Positions 16,592 to 23,439 of a DNA stretch of 38,780 nucleotides are shown here, one piece after another. Position 1 is the first letter of the stretch; the number at the start of each line of letters is the position of its first letter. A program made the translations under genes and the position numbers. The stretch lies in the NCBI GenBank assembly GCA_934621485.1, contig CAKTUS010000017.1, positions 1 to 38,780 of the forward strand, written 5' to 3'. The notes beneath the pieces were generated by a model. The model did no database searches and was not told the origin of the DNA. It worked only from the letters and a program-made list of their open reading frames with translations. The DNA comes from an uncultured Clostridia bacterium (lineage in GTDB: Bacteria > Bacillota > Clostridia > Christensenellales > Aristaeellaceae).

Positions 16592-17554
16592 ATGGCGGCC
16601 ATTGACATTCGGGACGGCTTTGACGGCACAGCCCTTGCGCCCCTGCACTGCGAGGATGGCGGCGGCCGCATAGACCGCTACGCTCTTTTCGACGGCGTAA
16701 CGGTGATGCGTATTCACCTGGAAACCCATGGCTTTTCAGAAACGCGCCCGAAGCGGGATGGGCTGGAAATCAACTTTTGCGTCAACGGCCGGTTTGAAAG
16801 CAGCTTTTCGGCCAGAGACGCCGTTGCCTTGAAGCCGGGCGACCTGGCGGTGAACCTGTTTGACGGCGTGCATGGCGCCAGCTCCCGCTCCTGCTTTCCT
16901 CTGGGCTGCTATGAGGGCGTGTGCATCGACGTGGACTGCGCCGCCGCCTCGGCCTGGATGGCGCAAAACGTGAAGCCGCTGGCTACAGACTTTGAGGCCC
17001 TGAAGCAAAACCTGCTGGAGGGGCGCTGGTATATGGCGGCTGAAGCGGGCCCGCGCTGTGAACATGTGTTTCGGGAACTGTTTGAAAACCTGCCCTACTT
17101 TGACCGGGAGTACCTGCAACTGAAGGTGCTGGAACTGTTTTTGCTGCTGCGCAGTATCCCCAGGGCAGAGCTTTCCCAGGATTACTGCTCTGCCGGCCAG
17201 CTGCGTTTGGCGCAGCACCTGCGGGATCATCTGCTCAGCGACCGGGGCAATTATGTTTCCCTGGCGGAGCTTTCCCGGGAGCATCATCTTTCCGTATCAC
17301 GCCTGCAAAAGCTGTTTCGCCAGGTGTACGGCGTGCCCATTTATCATTATTTGAAGGAGTACCGCCTGGAACAGGCTGCGGTGGAATTAACCGGCACCCG
17401 CCGGCCCATTACCGAAATTGCTCTGAACGCGGGCTATGACAGCGCCAGCAAGTTCTCACAGGCATTCAAAAAGCGCTATCACGCCACCCCCAGCGCCTAC
17501 CGGGCGGCGGCAGACCTTGTGTTAAAACGGGCTAATGATACGAAAATGGACTAG
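16592..17554 (+). CDS. AraC family transcriptional regulator
   Basis: A 320-residue regulator. The C-terminal AraC/XylS DNA-binding domain spans about 219-305. The first helix-turn-helix is SLAELSREHHLSVSRLQKLFRQVYG. The second is ITEIALNAGYDSASKFSQAFKKRYHATPSAYR, containing the family signature. The N-terminal half has the PchR-like layout GLEINFCVNGRFESSF...LKPGDLAVN, a cupin-like ligand domain. ATG 16592 follows AAAGGAGG by 9 nt. It is the last gene of the DUF3783-sfsA operon, 20 bp after sfsA. The ZinT-like secreted protein follows from its own promoter, which overlaps this stop codon, making that gene a plausible target. The ligand is unknown. Confidence 0.9.
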   Translation: MAAIDIRDGFDGTALAPLHCEDGGGRIDRYALFDGVTVMRIHLETHGFSETRPKRDGLEINFCVNGRFESSFSARDAVALKPGDLAVNLFDGVHGASSRSCFPLGCYEGVCIDVDCAAASAWMAQNVKPLATDFEALKQNLLEGRWYMAAEAGPRCEHVFRELFENLPYFDREYLQLKVLELFLLLRSIPRAELSQDYCSAGQLRLAQHLRDHLLSDRGNYVSLAELSREHHLSVSRLQKLFRQVYGVPIYHYLKEYRLEQAAVELTGTRRPITEIALNAGYDSASKFSQAFKKRYHATPSAYRAAADLVLKRANDTKMD

Positions 17555-17580
17555 TCAAGAAAGAAGAAGCATGCTATACT
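17552..17580 (+). promoter_or_regulatory. Promoter of the ZinT-like gene
   Basis: Extended -10 TGCTATACT (TATACT 17575-17580) with a weak -35 TAGTCA (17552-17557), 17-bp spacing. The weak -35 suggests an activator, possibly the AraC protein encoded just upstream. Confidence 0.6.
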
Positions 17581-17625
17581 CCCTAACGGTTAAACAAGAC
17601 TAACTTTTTGGGAGGACATCCGAAC

Positions 17626-18303
17626 ATGAAAAAGATGCTATCCGTTGTGCTATGCCTGCTATGTCTGTTTGCCTTCAGCGCCGTAGGCGTGGCCGAAACC
17701 GACGAGTTCCTGAGCCAGGTACAGGGAACCTTTGTGGCCCTGTTCCCCGAAATGGCCAAGGAAGAATATCACCAGGCCTGGGTGGACGACCTGACTCCCT
17801 TTGTTGGCGCGGAAAACGCCGAGGACATGACCGCCTATATGCTGAGCATGTGCATGGGTCAGCTGTACGGCCCCGAAGCCATTGCCAAGTACGAGGCCGA
17901 TCCCGACAGCATGCAGTTTAACTGCTACTTCATCGGCGGCGTGGAAAAAATGACCATTGAGGGCAATGTGATTTCCGGCGTAGACGCCGAAGGCAAAGAG
18001 GTGTTCCGCCATAGCTACAGCCCCATGAACCTGGAAAACGAAAACGGCTTCCTGTTTTACCAGAGCGATGATGCCGATGCGGGACAATTCAGCTACTTTG
18101 CTTTTTCGCCGGATACTATGGCCGATACCTATCACTTGGAGTTCCGCTATGCCGAGAACACGGATGATTTGCAGAGCTGGTTTGAAGGCGCTTACGCCTA
18201 CTGGAATGTGGGCGCGATTGCCGAGGACTACACCGAGGAGCAAATTTTGAGCGCCATCAACCTGTTCGCCACCGAAAACGCTTCCGAAGAGGAAGAGGAA
18301 TAA
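17626..18303 (+). CDS. Secreted ZinT-like protein
   Basis: A 225-residue exported protein. Residues 1-23 form a signal peptide ending G-V-A before Glu24, with no lipobox. The rest resembles the ZinT/YodA calycin-like domain known from zinc scavenging proteins: a QVQGTFVALFPEM start, a central IEGNVISGVD strand, FSYFAFSPDTMADTYHLEFRYA near 152-174, then LQSWFEGAYAYWNVGAI. ZinT proteins bind zinc by three histidines in this last region. Here only one histidine (in YHLEF) is visible, so metal binding in the usual way is doubtful. The tail is acidic (EEEEE). The GGGAGG ribosome binding site is clear. ATG 17626 is preferred over an in-frame codon six residues earlier because it begins the signal peptide. 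Confidence 0.62.
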   Translation: MKKMLSVVLCLLCLFAFSAVGVAETDEFLSQVQGTFVALFPEMAKEEYHQAWVDDLTPFVGAENAEDMTAYMLSMCMGQLYGPEAIAKYEADPDSMQFNCYFIGGVEKMTIEGNVISGVDAEGKEVFRHSYSPMNLENENGFLFYQSDDADAGQFSYFAFSPDTMADTYHLEFRYAENTDDLQSWFEGAYAYWNVGAIAEDYTEEQILSAINLFATENASEEEEE

Positions 18304-18316
18304 GGCGAGAAACCCA

Positions 18317-18347
18317 GCCTCCGCGCACCCTACCGGTGCGCGGAGGC
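18317..18347 (+). terminator. Hairpin B1 after the ZinT-like gene
   Basis: Perfect 13-bp stem GCCTCCGCGCACC (18317-18329) / GGTGCGCGGAGGC (18335-18347) with loop CTACC. It is a near-copy of hairpin B2 at 18544-18574. Confidence 0.8.
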
Positions 18348-18350
18348 TTG

Positions 18351-18482
18351 ACAGACTGGCGAAAAAACCTGAGTGGTATCGGAGGGCCGCAGCCCTCCGA
18401 TTTTCATTCCGACCCCGGCGGCGTGCATATCGGTTTCGGCTGCCTTGCGCAGCAGGGCTTTCCTTACGCTCTTTGCCGTTCG
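18351..18482 (+). repeat. Palindromic intergenic repeat, copy B
   Basis: CAGACTGGCGAAAAAACC, then hairpin CGGAGGG-ccgcag-CCCTCCG, then CCCCGGCGGCG...ATCGGTTTCGG, then GCTGCCTTGCGCAGCAGG and CTTTCCTTACGCTCTTTGCC. Nearly identical to copy C over about 130 bp. It is bracketed by the twin hairpins B1 and B2 between convergent genes. Confidence 0.88.
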
Positions 18483-18543
18483 GCGAGCAGGCAAAACGCA
18501 TAAGAAAAGCTCGCTGTCGGGCGAGTTTTGTTGACAGGACAAA

Positions 18544-18582
18544 GCCGCCGCGCACCCTACCGGTGCGCGGCGGCTCTTTTTT
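18544..18582 (-). terminator. Hairpin B2, terminator of the surface-protein gene side
   Basis: Perfect 13-bp stem GCCGCCGCGCACC (18544-18556) / GGTGCGCGGCGGC (18562-18574), loop CTACC, as in B1. Relative to B1 only the fourth base pair differs, on both arms. A T6 run follows on the plus strand. It lies just past the stop codon of the convergent minus-strand gene. Confidence 0.8.
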
Positions 18583-18590
18583 ATACGGCT

Positions 18591-20594
18591 TTAGGCGCGC
18601 TTTCTGCGGCGCAGGGCCGTCAGCAGCAAAGCGGCCGAGACTACCAGCAGCCCGCTGAGCAGGTACAGGGGCGTTCCATCGCCGGTTTTGGGCGCGGTGG
18701 ACTCGCTGCCGTCCCACAGCAGCACGAAGGGGCTTAGCGAATCGCTTTCAAAACGCAGGCCCGCTTCCGTAGCGGTTACGTCCACATAGGTATAGGCGGT
18801 GTAATCGTCGTTGTAGTGGCGCAGCCGCCAGGTGGCGTTGGCTTCGTAAGACATGCCGTCGGGATAGGGCAGGTAAAATTCCTTTTTGCCATCGGGCTGC
18901 ACCATTTCGCCGTTTTCATCCAGCAGGTGCAGCTCCACCTGGTAAGCGTCCAGGCCGCTTTGCAGCGCATAGCAGCTTTCCAGCATCCAGTGCTCGTGCC
19001 GCGTATCGGGGTCCACAATGGTGGGGCAGTCCACCGGATGACGCCCCGGCTTGTCCTTCAGGGGCCGTGACTGAATGGTCTCCAGCTCGTTGCCCGTGAC
19101 AATGTACCACTGGCCGGCGTATTTGTCACCCTCCAGATAGATAGCGTCGCCTTCTCTATCATACCAGGTCAGCAGCCGGGCTTCTCCCTGGCCCTCGTCG
19201 GTGGACGGATAGGGATGATAAATGGTGATGCGGTCATCCCGGTAGGCTTCGAAAAATACGAGGCCCTGATCATAGATAAACCATTCCCGGCCGTCCTCCA
19301 GCTCAATCCAGTCGTCGCGTTCGAGAAAGGCTTGCTCCAGCTTTTGACCCAACTCTTCTTCGCTCACAGGGGAAAACAGGGTGTTGCCCCGTGGAGCCGG
19401 GCTGTCCGCCAGGTACTTTGCACTTTGCGGGACACGGAGGCGCAGCCACCAGTGTGCCTGAGACAAATCGCCCATCATCATGCCCCTGCTGTTTTTGGGC
19501 GCAAAGTTGAACCAGCCCTCCACGCCGTTTTTGCGGGCTTCCAGCCGGGTAGCCTGATGAAGTACCGGGTCCATCTCCGCATAAACGTCCCAGCCGGCTT
19601 TCAGCGGCGTAATACTCGTCAGCTTGGCCACTGCAGGCGTGCTGCCAAGCCGTTTTACGTTAATCACCAGGCACTGGCAGTCCAGCAAATCCGTGGCTGC
19701 GCCATCGCGATACCAGTACAGGACATAATGATCGGTATGGGTTTCCGCACTGTCGCTGCTGAGCGACACGTGAGAATCATCGTTTACAAGGTTGAAGAAC
19801 GAACGTCCGCCGCCTACCCACCGATAGGTGTAAGCGCCGGCCGGAACCTTTACTCTGGTGATCAGTTCTGTAACCGCAGCGTCCTCCTCTACCACATAGT
19901 TGACAGAGGTGGAGGTAACGTCGGCGCTTACGCCCTGACTGCTGTCCGGAATGATATCGGCGGCAAAGTTGGGACGCAGGTTCTTCATGGCGTTGCTGGC
20001 AGGATTCGAATGGCTTGCAAATACGGAGATACGCTCGTATTGAAAGGTTCCGTCCTTCATGCCCCAGCAAATGGCGTAGGTGTGCACGTTGGTACGGAGG
20101 GCGTTCGCCGCCACCTGCCTCTTGCTTTGCACATAGGTGCCATAAAAAAGGTCGAGGGAAATCTTCTTGTTGTTCTGAATGATTCGGTTGGGCGTGGTGA
20201 GAGTGTCTTGCAGGTATTCGTCAAAGTTCGCATACTGCCCTTTCTCCTCCGGAGGAAGCGCGTTCCATTCCTCCTCCGTCGTGCTCCATCCGCCGCTGCT
20301 GTAGGACTGGGCTCCATCGGGAGCGGCTACCTCAAAGGAAACGCTCAGCTCCTCCTGTGCGCCCGTACCGGTGACTACTTTGCTCCAGTCGGTGTTGTCG
20401 CTGTCTACCCGCAAGGTTACCTCGCCGGGTGTGGATTTGTTCAGTTCAGCGATCAACCCGTAGGTCTGATTGGTGTAGGTAATTCTGCCAGGGTCGATGA
20501 GTCCCATGGCTTCGCCGTCGGCCAAGGCCGCTCCAGCAGCAAGCAGCAGACAAAGGGCCGCCGCAAGGCCCAGCAAACGAAAATGCCGCTTCAT
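18591..20594 (-). CDS. Sortase-anchored surface protein of unknown function
   Basis: A 667-residue cell-wall protein. Residues 1-26 form a signal peptide ending A-A-L-A. The C-terminus has the sorting signal APKTGD, a hydrophobic helix (about 638-658) and the basic tail RRRKRA, so it should be linked to the wall by a sortase that accepts a PKTG-type site. The body is not recognised. It is rich in aromatic residues and Asp. The last extracellular part (YLPYPDGM..., ending AGLRFESDSLSPFVLLWD) resembles the beta-sandwich found before sorting signals in many clostridial surface proteins. ATG 20592-20594 follows AAGGAAGG; in-frame codons further upstream were dismissed because the promoter overlaps them. 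A sortase gene is not in the window. Confidence 0.85.
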   Translation of the reverse strand: MKRHFRLLGLAAALCLLLAAGAALADGEAMGLIDPGRITYTNQTYGLIAELNKSTPGEVTLRVDSDNTDWSKVVTGTGAQEELSVSFEVAAPDGAQSYSSGGWSTTEEEWNALPPEEKGQYANFDEYLQDTLTTPNRIIQNNKKISLDLFYGTYVQSKRQVAANALRTNVHTYAICWGMKDGTFQYERISVFASHSNPASNAMKNLRPNFAADIIPDSSQGVSADVTSTSVNYVVEEDAAVTELITRVKVPAGAYTYRWVGGGRSFFNLVNDDSHVSLSSDSAETHTDHYVLYWYRDGAATDLLDCQCLVINVKRLGSTPAVAKLTSITPLKAGWDVYAEMDPVLHQATRLEARKNGVEGWFNFAPKNSRGMMMGDLSQAHWWLRLRVPQSAKYLADSPAPRGNTLFSPVSEEELGQKLEQAFLERDDWIELEDGREWFIYDQGLVFFEAYRDDRITIYHPYPSTDEGQGEARLLTWYDREGDAIYLEGDKYAGQWYIVTGNELETIQSRPLKDKPGRHPVDCPTIVDPDTRHEHWMLESCYALQSGLDAYQVELHLLDENGEMVQPDGKKEFYLPYPDGMSYEANATWRLRHYNDDYTAYTYVDVTATEAGLRFESDSLSPFVLLWDGSESTAPKTGDGTPLYLLSGLLVVSAALLLTALRRRKRA

Positions 20595-20628
20595 GATATC
20601 CTTCCTTTCAAGGGCGTCGAATGAAAGA

Positions 20629-20657
20629 ATTGTACCGTCTGCACACAAAAAAAGCAA
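20629..20657 (-). promoter_or_regulatory. Promoter of the surface-protein gene
   Basis: Minus-strand TTGCTT (20652-20657) and TACAAT (20629-20634) at 17-bp spacing. The -35 lies inside the T-rich tail of the preceding terminator. Confidence 0.65.
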
Positions 20658-20690
20658 GCAAAGGCCGGTTTACATTTTGCTAAACCGGCC
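20652..20690 (-). terminator. Terminator after the XRE gene pair
   Basis: Perfect 10-bp stem GGCCGGTTTA (20663-20672) / TAAACCGGCC (20681-20690) with an 8-nt loop, followed on the minus strand by a T-rich stretch. Confidence 0.85.
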
Positions 20691-20753
20691 TAAAAATGTA
20701 AAATGATGTATGAAATACAGTGCGTTACGACCAGATTTGAAAAACGAATTTGC

Positions 20754-21560
20754 CTATTCGCAGGGCAGCCATAGCCGGGTGCAAAAGGAACGTCCCTGAC
20801 GGTCCACGCCGTTTACCTCCAGGCCAAAGCCCAAATCGCCGCCTTCCGCCTGAGGCTGATAGCTGATGGAACAGCGGGTTCCAGGCAGAAGCGTGTTGGC
20901 CCCCCACAGGTCCCGCAGCTCGGCCGGATAGCTGGTCCAGGTTCCCCGCAGACTGGAACGGCCCAGAGCTCCGGCGGCAAAATGATACAGGAAAACGCTT
21001 TCAATGGTGCAGCCCTCCTGCTCCGGGGTTTGCAGCAGCACCCGAATACGGTAGTAGCGGCGGCTGCCGGAAAGGGAATCGTAAACGCGGCAGGTATTCT
21101 GCATGGGCGAAAGCGTCAGGCAGGACAGGCTGCCCTGATTTTGAAAATCAGACGGTTTCGGCGAGGATGGCGCCAGCCACAGCCCCGCGCCTACGGCCAG
21201 CGCCAGCAAGCCCAACAGCCCTATCCACAGCCAGCGGGGCAAACGGCGCTTTTCCTGCGAATCGCCGTTGCGTTGTTCGCGGAGCTGACATTCCGCCGGC
21301 GGGCTTGTCAATGCGCCGGGGCGCTCTGGGCCGGCAGGCCGGGAGGCTTCCGGCCCGCCCGACGGGGTGGGAAGAAGCAGTTGGCCCGGCTCCACGCCCA
21401 GCAGCCCGGCCAGGTGCGAAACGGTTTCTTTCTCCGGCTCGGCATGCCCGTTTTCCCAGTGGGACACGGCCTGGCGGCTGACGCCCAGGGCCTGAGCCAG
21501 TTGTTCCTGCGTGTAGCCGGCCATCCTGCGGGCGCGCTTCAGTTGTTCTGTGTTCAGCAT
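20754..21560 (-). CDS. Membrane-tethered XRE regulator, one-ectodomain form
   Basis: A 268-residue protein. Residues 1-60 form an XRE/Cro helix-turn-helix (RRMAGYTQEQLAQALGVSRQAVSHWENG). A Pro/Glu-rich linker leads to one transmembrane helix at about 111-130 (RWLWIGLLGLLALAVGAGLWL). The extracytoplasmic domain of about 135 residues ends in WGANTLLPGTRC...GVDRQGRSFCTRLWL, matching the repeat unit of the preceding gene's ectodomain. DNA binding at one end and an outside domain at the other suggest a one-component membrane sensor. Start and preceding stop overlap as TGATG, so it is translationally coupled. The target is unknown. Confidence 0.85.
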   Translation of the reverse strand: MLNTEQLKRARRMAGYTQEQLAQALGVSRQAVSHWENGHAEPEKETVSHLAGLLGVEPGQLLLPTPSGGPEASRPAGPERPGALTSPPAECQLREQRNGDSQEKRRLPRWLWIGLLGLLALAVGAGLWLAPSSPKPSDFQNQGSLSCLTLSPMQNTCRVYDSLSGSRRYYRIRVLLQTPEQEGCTIESVFLYHFAAGALGRSSLRGTWTSYPAELRDLWGANTLLPGTRCSISYQPQAEGGDLGFGLEVNGVDRQGRSFCTRLWLPCE

Positions 21561-22687
21561 CAGTCCCGCTCCAGGTCCAGCACAATGGCCAGTCTGTGCT
21601 CCGTTCCCTGGCTGTCCACACCGCTCAGAATGTACGCCACCTGAGACAAATCCTGGTAGTTTGCGCCGCCGCCCATTTCCCAGCTGTCGCCGGGCTGGTA
21701 AACCTGGGGCGCGCCCCAGCCGGTCATGGTATCCGCCGAAAACAGGTTGGTATTCAAATACTGCCCGTTCCAGAAGTAGATTTCTTTCATCAGGGTGGGG
21801 GTGAAGCTCAGGCTGCCGGTATTTTGAATGGTATAGCCGTAAAACCAGCCCCTGCCGCCGCCAAAGCCCTCGTCCTGAACGATGGGGGCCGGGTTTTCCG
21901 CGGCGGTGAGCGTGATGAGCTCGTCATGGCTGGGCAGGGCGCGCAGAGTGTCCAAATCCCGGTCCGGGGAAACCTGGGGAGACAAGACGATCAGCGTGCC
22001 GAAGGAAAGCTGGTTTCCGTTAGCGTCCACACCGTCCAGACGCACGCCGCAGGCTGCGTCCTGGCTTTGGGGGCGATAGGTATTGTACCCAAACGAACCG
22101 TCCCGCAGGGTGGTATCGCCCCAGAAGGCGGCCAGGCCCTCACTGTCGGTTTCAAACACGTCGAAGGGCTGATGATCGGCATTAAAGAAGGTTTCCGTCA
22201 GGCGCTGCACGGTAAAGGGCACGCCGTGGCTTTCCGCAACGGAAAAGCGAATGTCCCAGCACAGCTCGCCGCCCCAGCTTTCATTGGGGGTCAGCTCCAC
22301 GGGGGATTCGGCGGTAAACACCAGCTGCGCCTGGCCTGGGTCCGTTTCCGGCTGGTTTAGGTACCAGTTCCACTGGTCATCGGCCGGTTGGGACGCGGGG
22401 CTTTTCAGGCCGATATGCAGCGCAATGAGCCCGATCACCGCCGCCAGCAGCACGGCCGCGCCAATCCACAATGAAAGAATGTTCCGGCGCGAGGCCGGGC
22501 TTTTCCCTTCCTCCGGCGCCGGCAGGTCCAGCACCTGCTGCAAACGCCGGCAGGCTTCCGGGTCGGGGCGGACGCGGCCGTTTTCCCAGTGGGATACGGT
22601 TTGTCGGGAAACGTGCAGGGCGTTCGCCAGCTGTTCCTGGGTCATGCCCTTGCCTTTTCGTGCGGCAATCAGCTTTTGCTTATCCAT
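21560..22687 (-). CDS. Membrane-tethered XRE regulator, two-ectodomain form
   Basis: A 375-residue protein with an N-terminal XRE helix-turn-helix (ARKGKGMTQEQLANALHVSRQTVSHWENG), a linker, one transmembrane helix at about 70-90 (LSLWIGAAVLLAAVIGLIAL) and a long extracytoplasmic part. The outside part contains two related units of about 95 residues. The first ends GVRLDGVDANGNQLSFGTLIVLS and the second AYILSGVDSQGTEHRLAIVLDL. The downstream partner carries one such unit. ATG 22685-22687 is preferred because GGAAAGG is 9 nt away. An ATG three codons earlier would directly touch that site. It forms an operon with the second XRE gene, divergent from blaI. Confidence 0.85.
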   Translation of the reverse strand: MDKQKLIAARKGKGMTQEQLANALHVSRQTVSHWENGRVRPDPEACRRLQQVLDLPAPEEGKSPASRRNILSLWIGAAVLLAAVIGLIALHIGLKSPASQPADDQWNWYLNQPETDPGQAQLVFTAESPVELTPNESWGGELCWDIRFSVAESHGVPFTVQRLTETFFNADHQPFDVFETDSEGLAAFWGDTTLRDGSFGYNTYRPQSQDAACGVRLDGVDANGNQLSFGTLIVLSPQVSPDRDLDTLRALPSHDELITLTAAENPAPIVQDEGFGGGRGWFYGYTIQNTGSLSFTPTLMKEIYFWNGQYLNTNLFSADTMTGWGAPQVYQPGDSWEMGGGANYQDLSQVAYILSGVDSQGTEHRLAIVLDLERD

Positions 22688-22725
22688 AGGGGTCATCCTT
22701 TCCCTGCAATCAAACGTTGCTTTTC

Positions 22726-22754
22726 AGTATAGGCGCAACAAAGGCTCCTGTCAA
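22726..22754 (-). promoter_or_regulatory. Promoter of the XRE gene pair
   Basis: Minus-strand TTGACA (22749-22754) and TATACT (22726-22731), 17-bp spacing. It lies back to back with the blaI-like promoter, the two -35 boxes being about 20 bp apart. Confidence 0.82.
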
Positions 22755-22775
22755 ATGCGCTGCCATTTTTTCACC

Positions 22776-22804
22776 TTGACAGGTAAGGTACACAGTTGTA
22801 GAAT
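22776..22804 (+). promoter_or_regulatory. Promoter and likely operator of the BlaI/M56 genes
   Basis: TTGACA (22776-22781) and TAGAAT (22799-22804), 17-bp spacing. The dyad TACA-CAGT-TGTA (22789-22800) fills the spacer up to the -10. TACA/TGTA half-sites are the established target of BlaI/MecI repressors, so this is a probable autoregulatory operator. Confidence 0.75.
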
Positions 22805-22873
22805 TGTGGCGGTTCATCGCGATTGGTTTTCATTCACAAACAAGGCTGCCCTGATGAGGAAAGGAGGCCGGCC

Positions 22874-23308
22874 ATGAAAAGCGACCACGCCCACCTGACG
22901 GACGCAGAGTGGCGGATTATGCTGCGCCTGTGGGAAAAAAGCCCCCAGACCATGATGGAACTGACCCGGTCGCTGGAGACGGAAACCGGCTGGAGCAAGC
23001 ACACGGTGATCACCATGCTCAAGCGCATGGCCGTCAAGGGCACCGTGCAGATTTGCGAGGACGGGCCGGTGAAAACCTATGCCCCCGCTATCGACAAGGC
23101 CCGGGTGGCCCGGGAGCAGATTCAAACCCTGCTGCGCCGCCTGTTTGACGGCCGGGCTTTCCTGCTGATGAGCGAACTGGCCCGGGAAGGCGGCTTAACC
23201 CCGGAGGAGATTGCCCAAATGCAGCTTCTGCTGGGCTGCCCTAAAAACCAAAAAAAGACAAAATCGAGGAAACCTTTTGACGTTTTTTCCCGTCCAAATG
23301 ATAGGTAG
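22874..23308 (+). CDS. BlaI/MecI/CopY family repressor
   Basis: A 144-residue winged-helix repressor. HLTDAEWRIMLRLWEKSPQTMMELTRSL followed by WSKHTVITMLKRMAVKGTVQI gives the BlaI DNA-binding domain (about 5-75). The C-terminal helical dimerisation region (about 78-125) is where BlaR1-type peptidases cleave. A basic tail (KNQKKTKSRK) follows. Members bind TACA/TGTA dyads and repress resistance or stress genes until proteolysed. ATG 22874 has AAGGAGG; the frame is open earlier. It is followed 131 bp later by an M56 peptidase gene, the classic partner. No beta-lactamase or penicillin-binding protein gene is in the window, so the regulon is probably something else. Confidence 0.92.
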   Translation: MKSDHAHLTDAEWRIMLRLWEKSPQTMMELTRSLETETGWSKHTVITMLKRMAVKGTVQICEDGPVKTYAPAIDKARVAREQIQTLLRRLFDGRAFLLMSELAREGGLTPEEIAQMQLLLGCPKNQKKTKSRKPFDVFSRPNDR

Positions 23309-23439
23309 GAAGAAAACCGGCGGCTTGTCGGAAGGCAAGGCGGAAAGCGCGCCCCTTCTCCTTTCGCGCCGTTTGGCTTATTCAATCATTGGAGCGACAG
23401 GTTTCCCCATAGACAGGTTGACTCGGAGGTTATTCCCCT

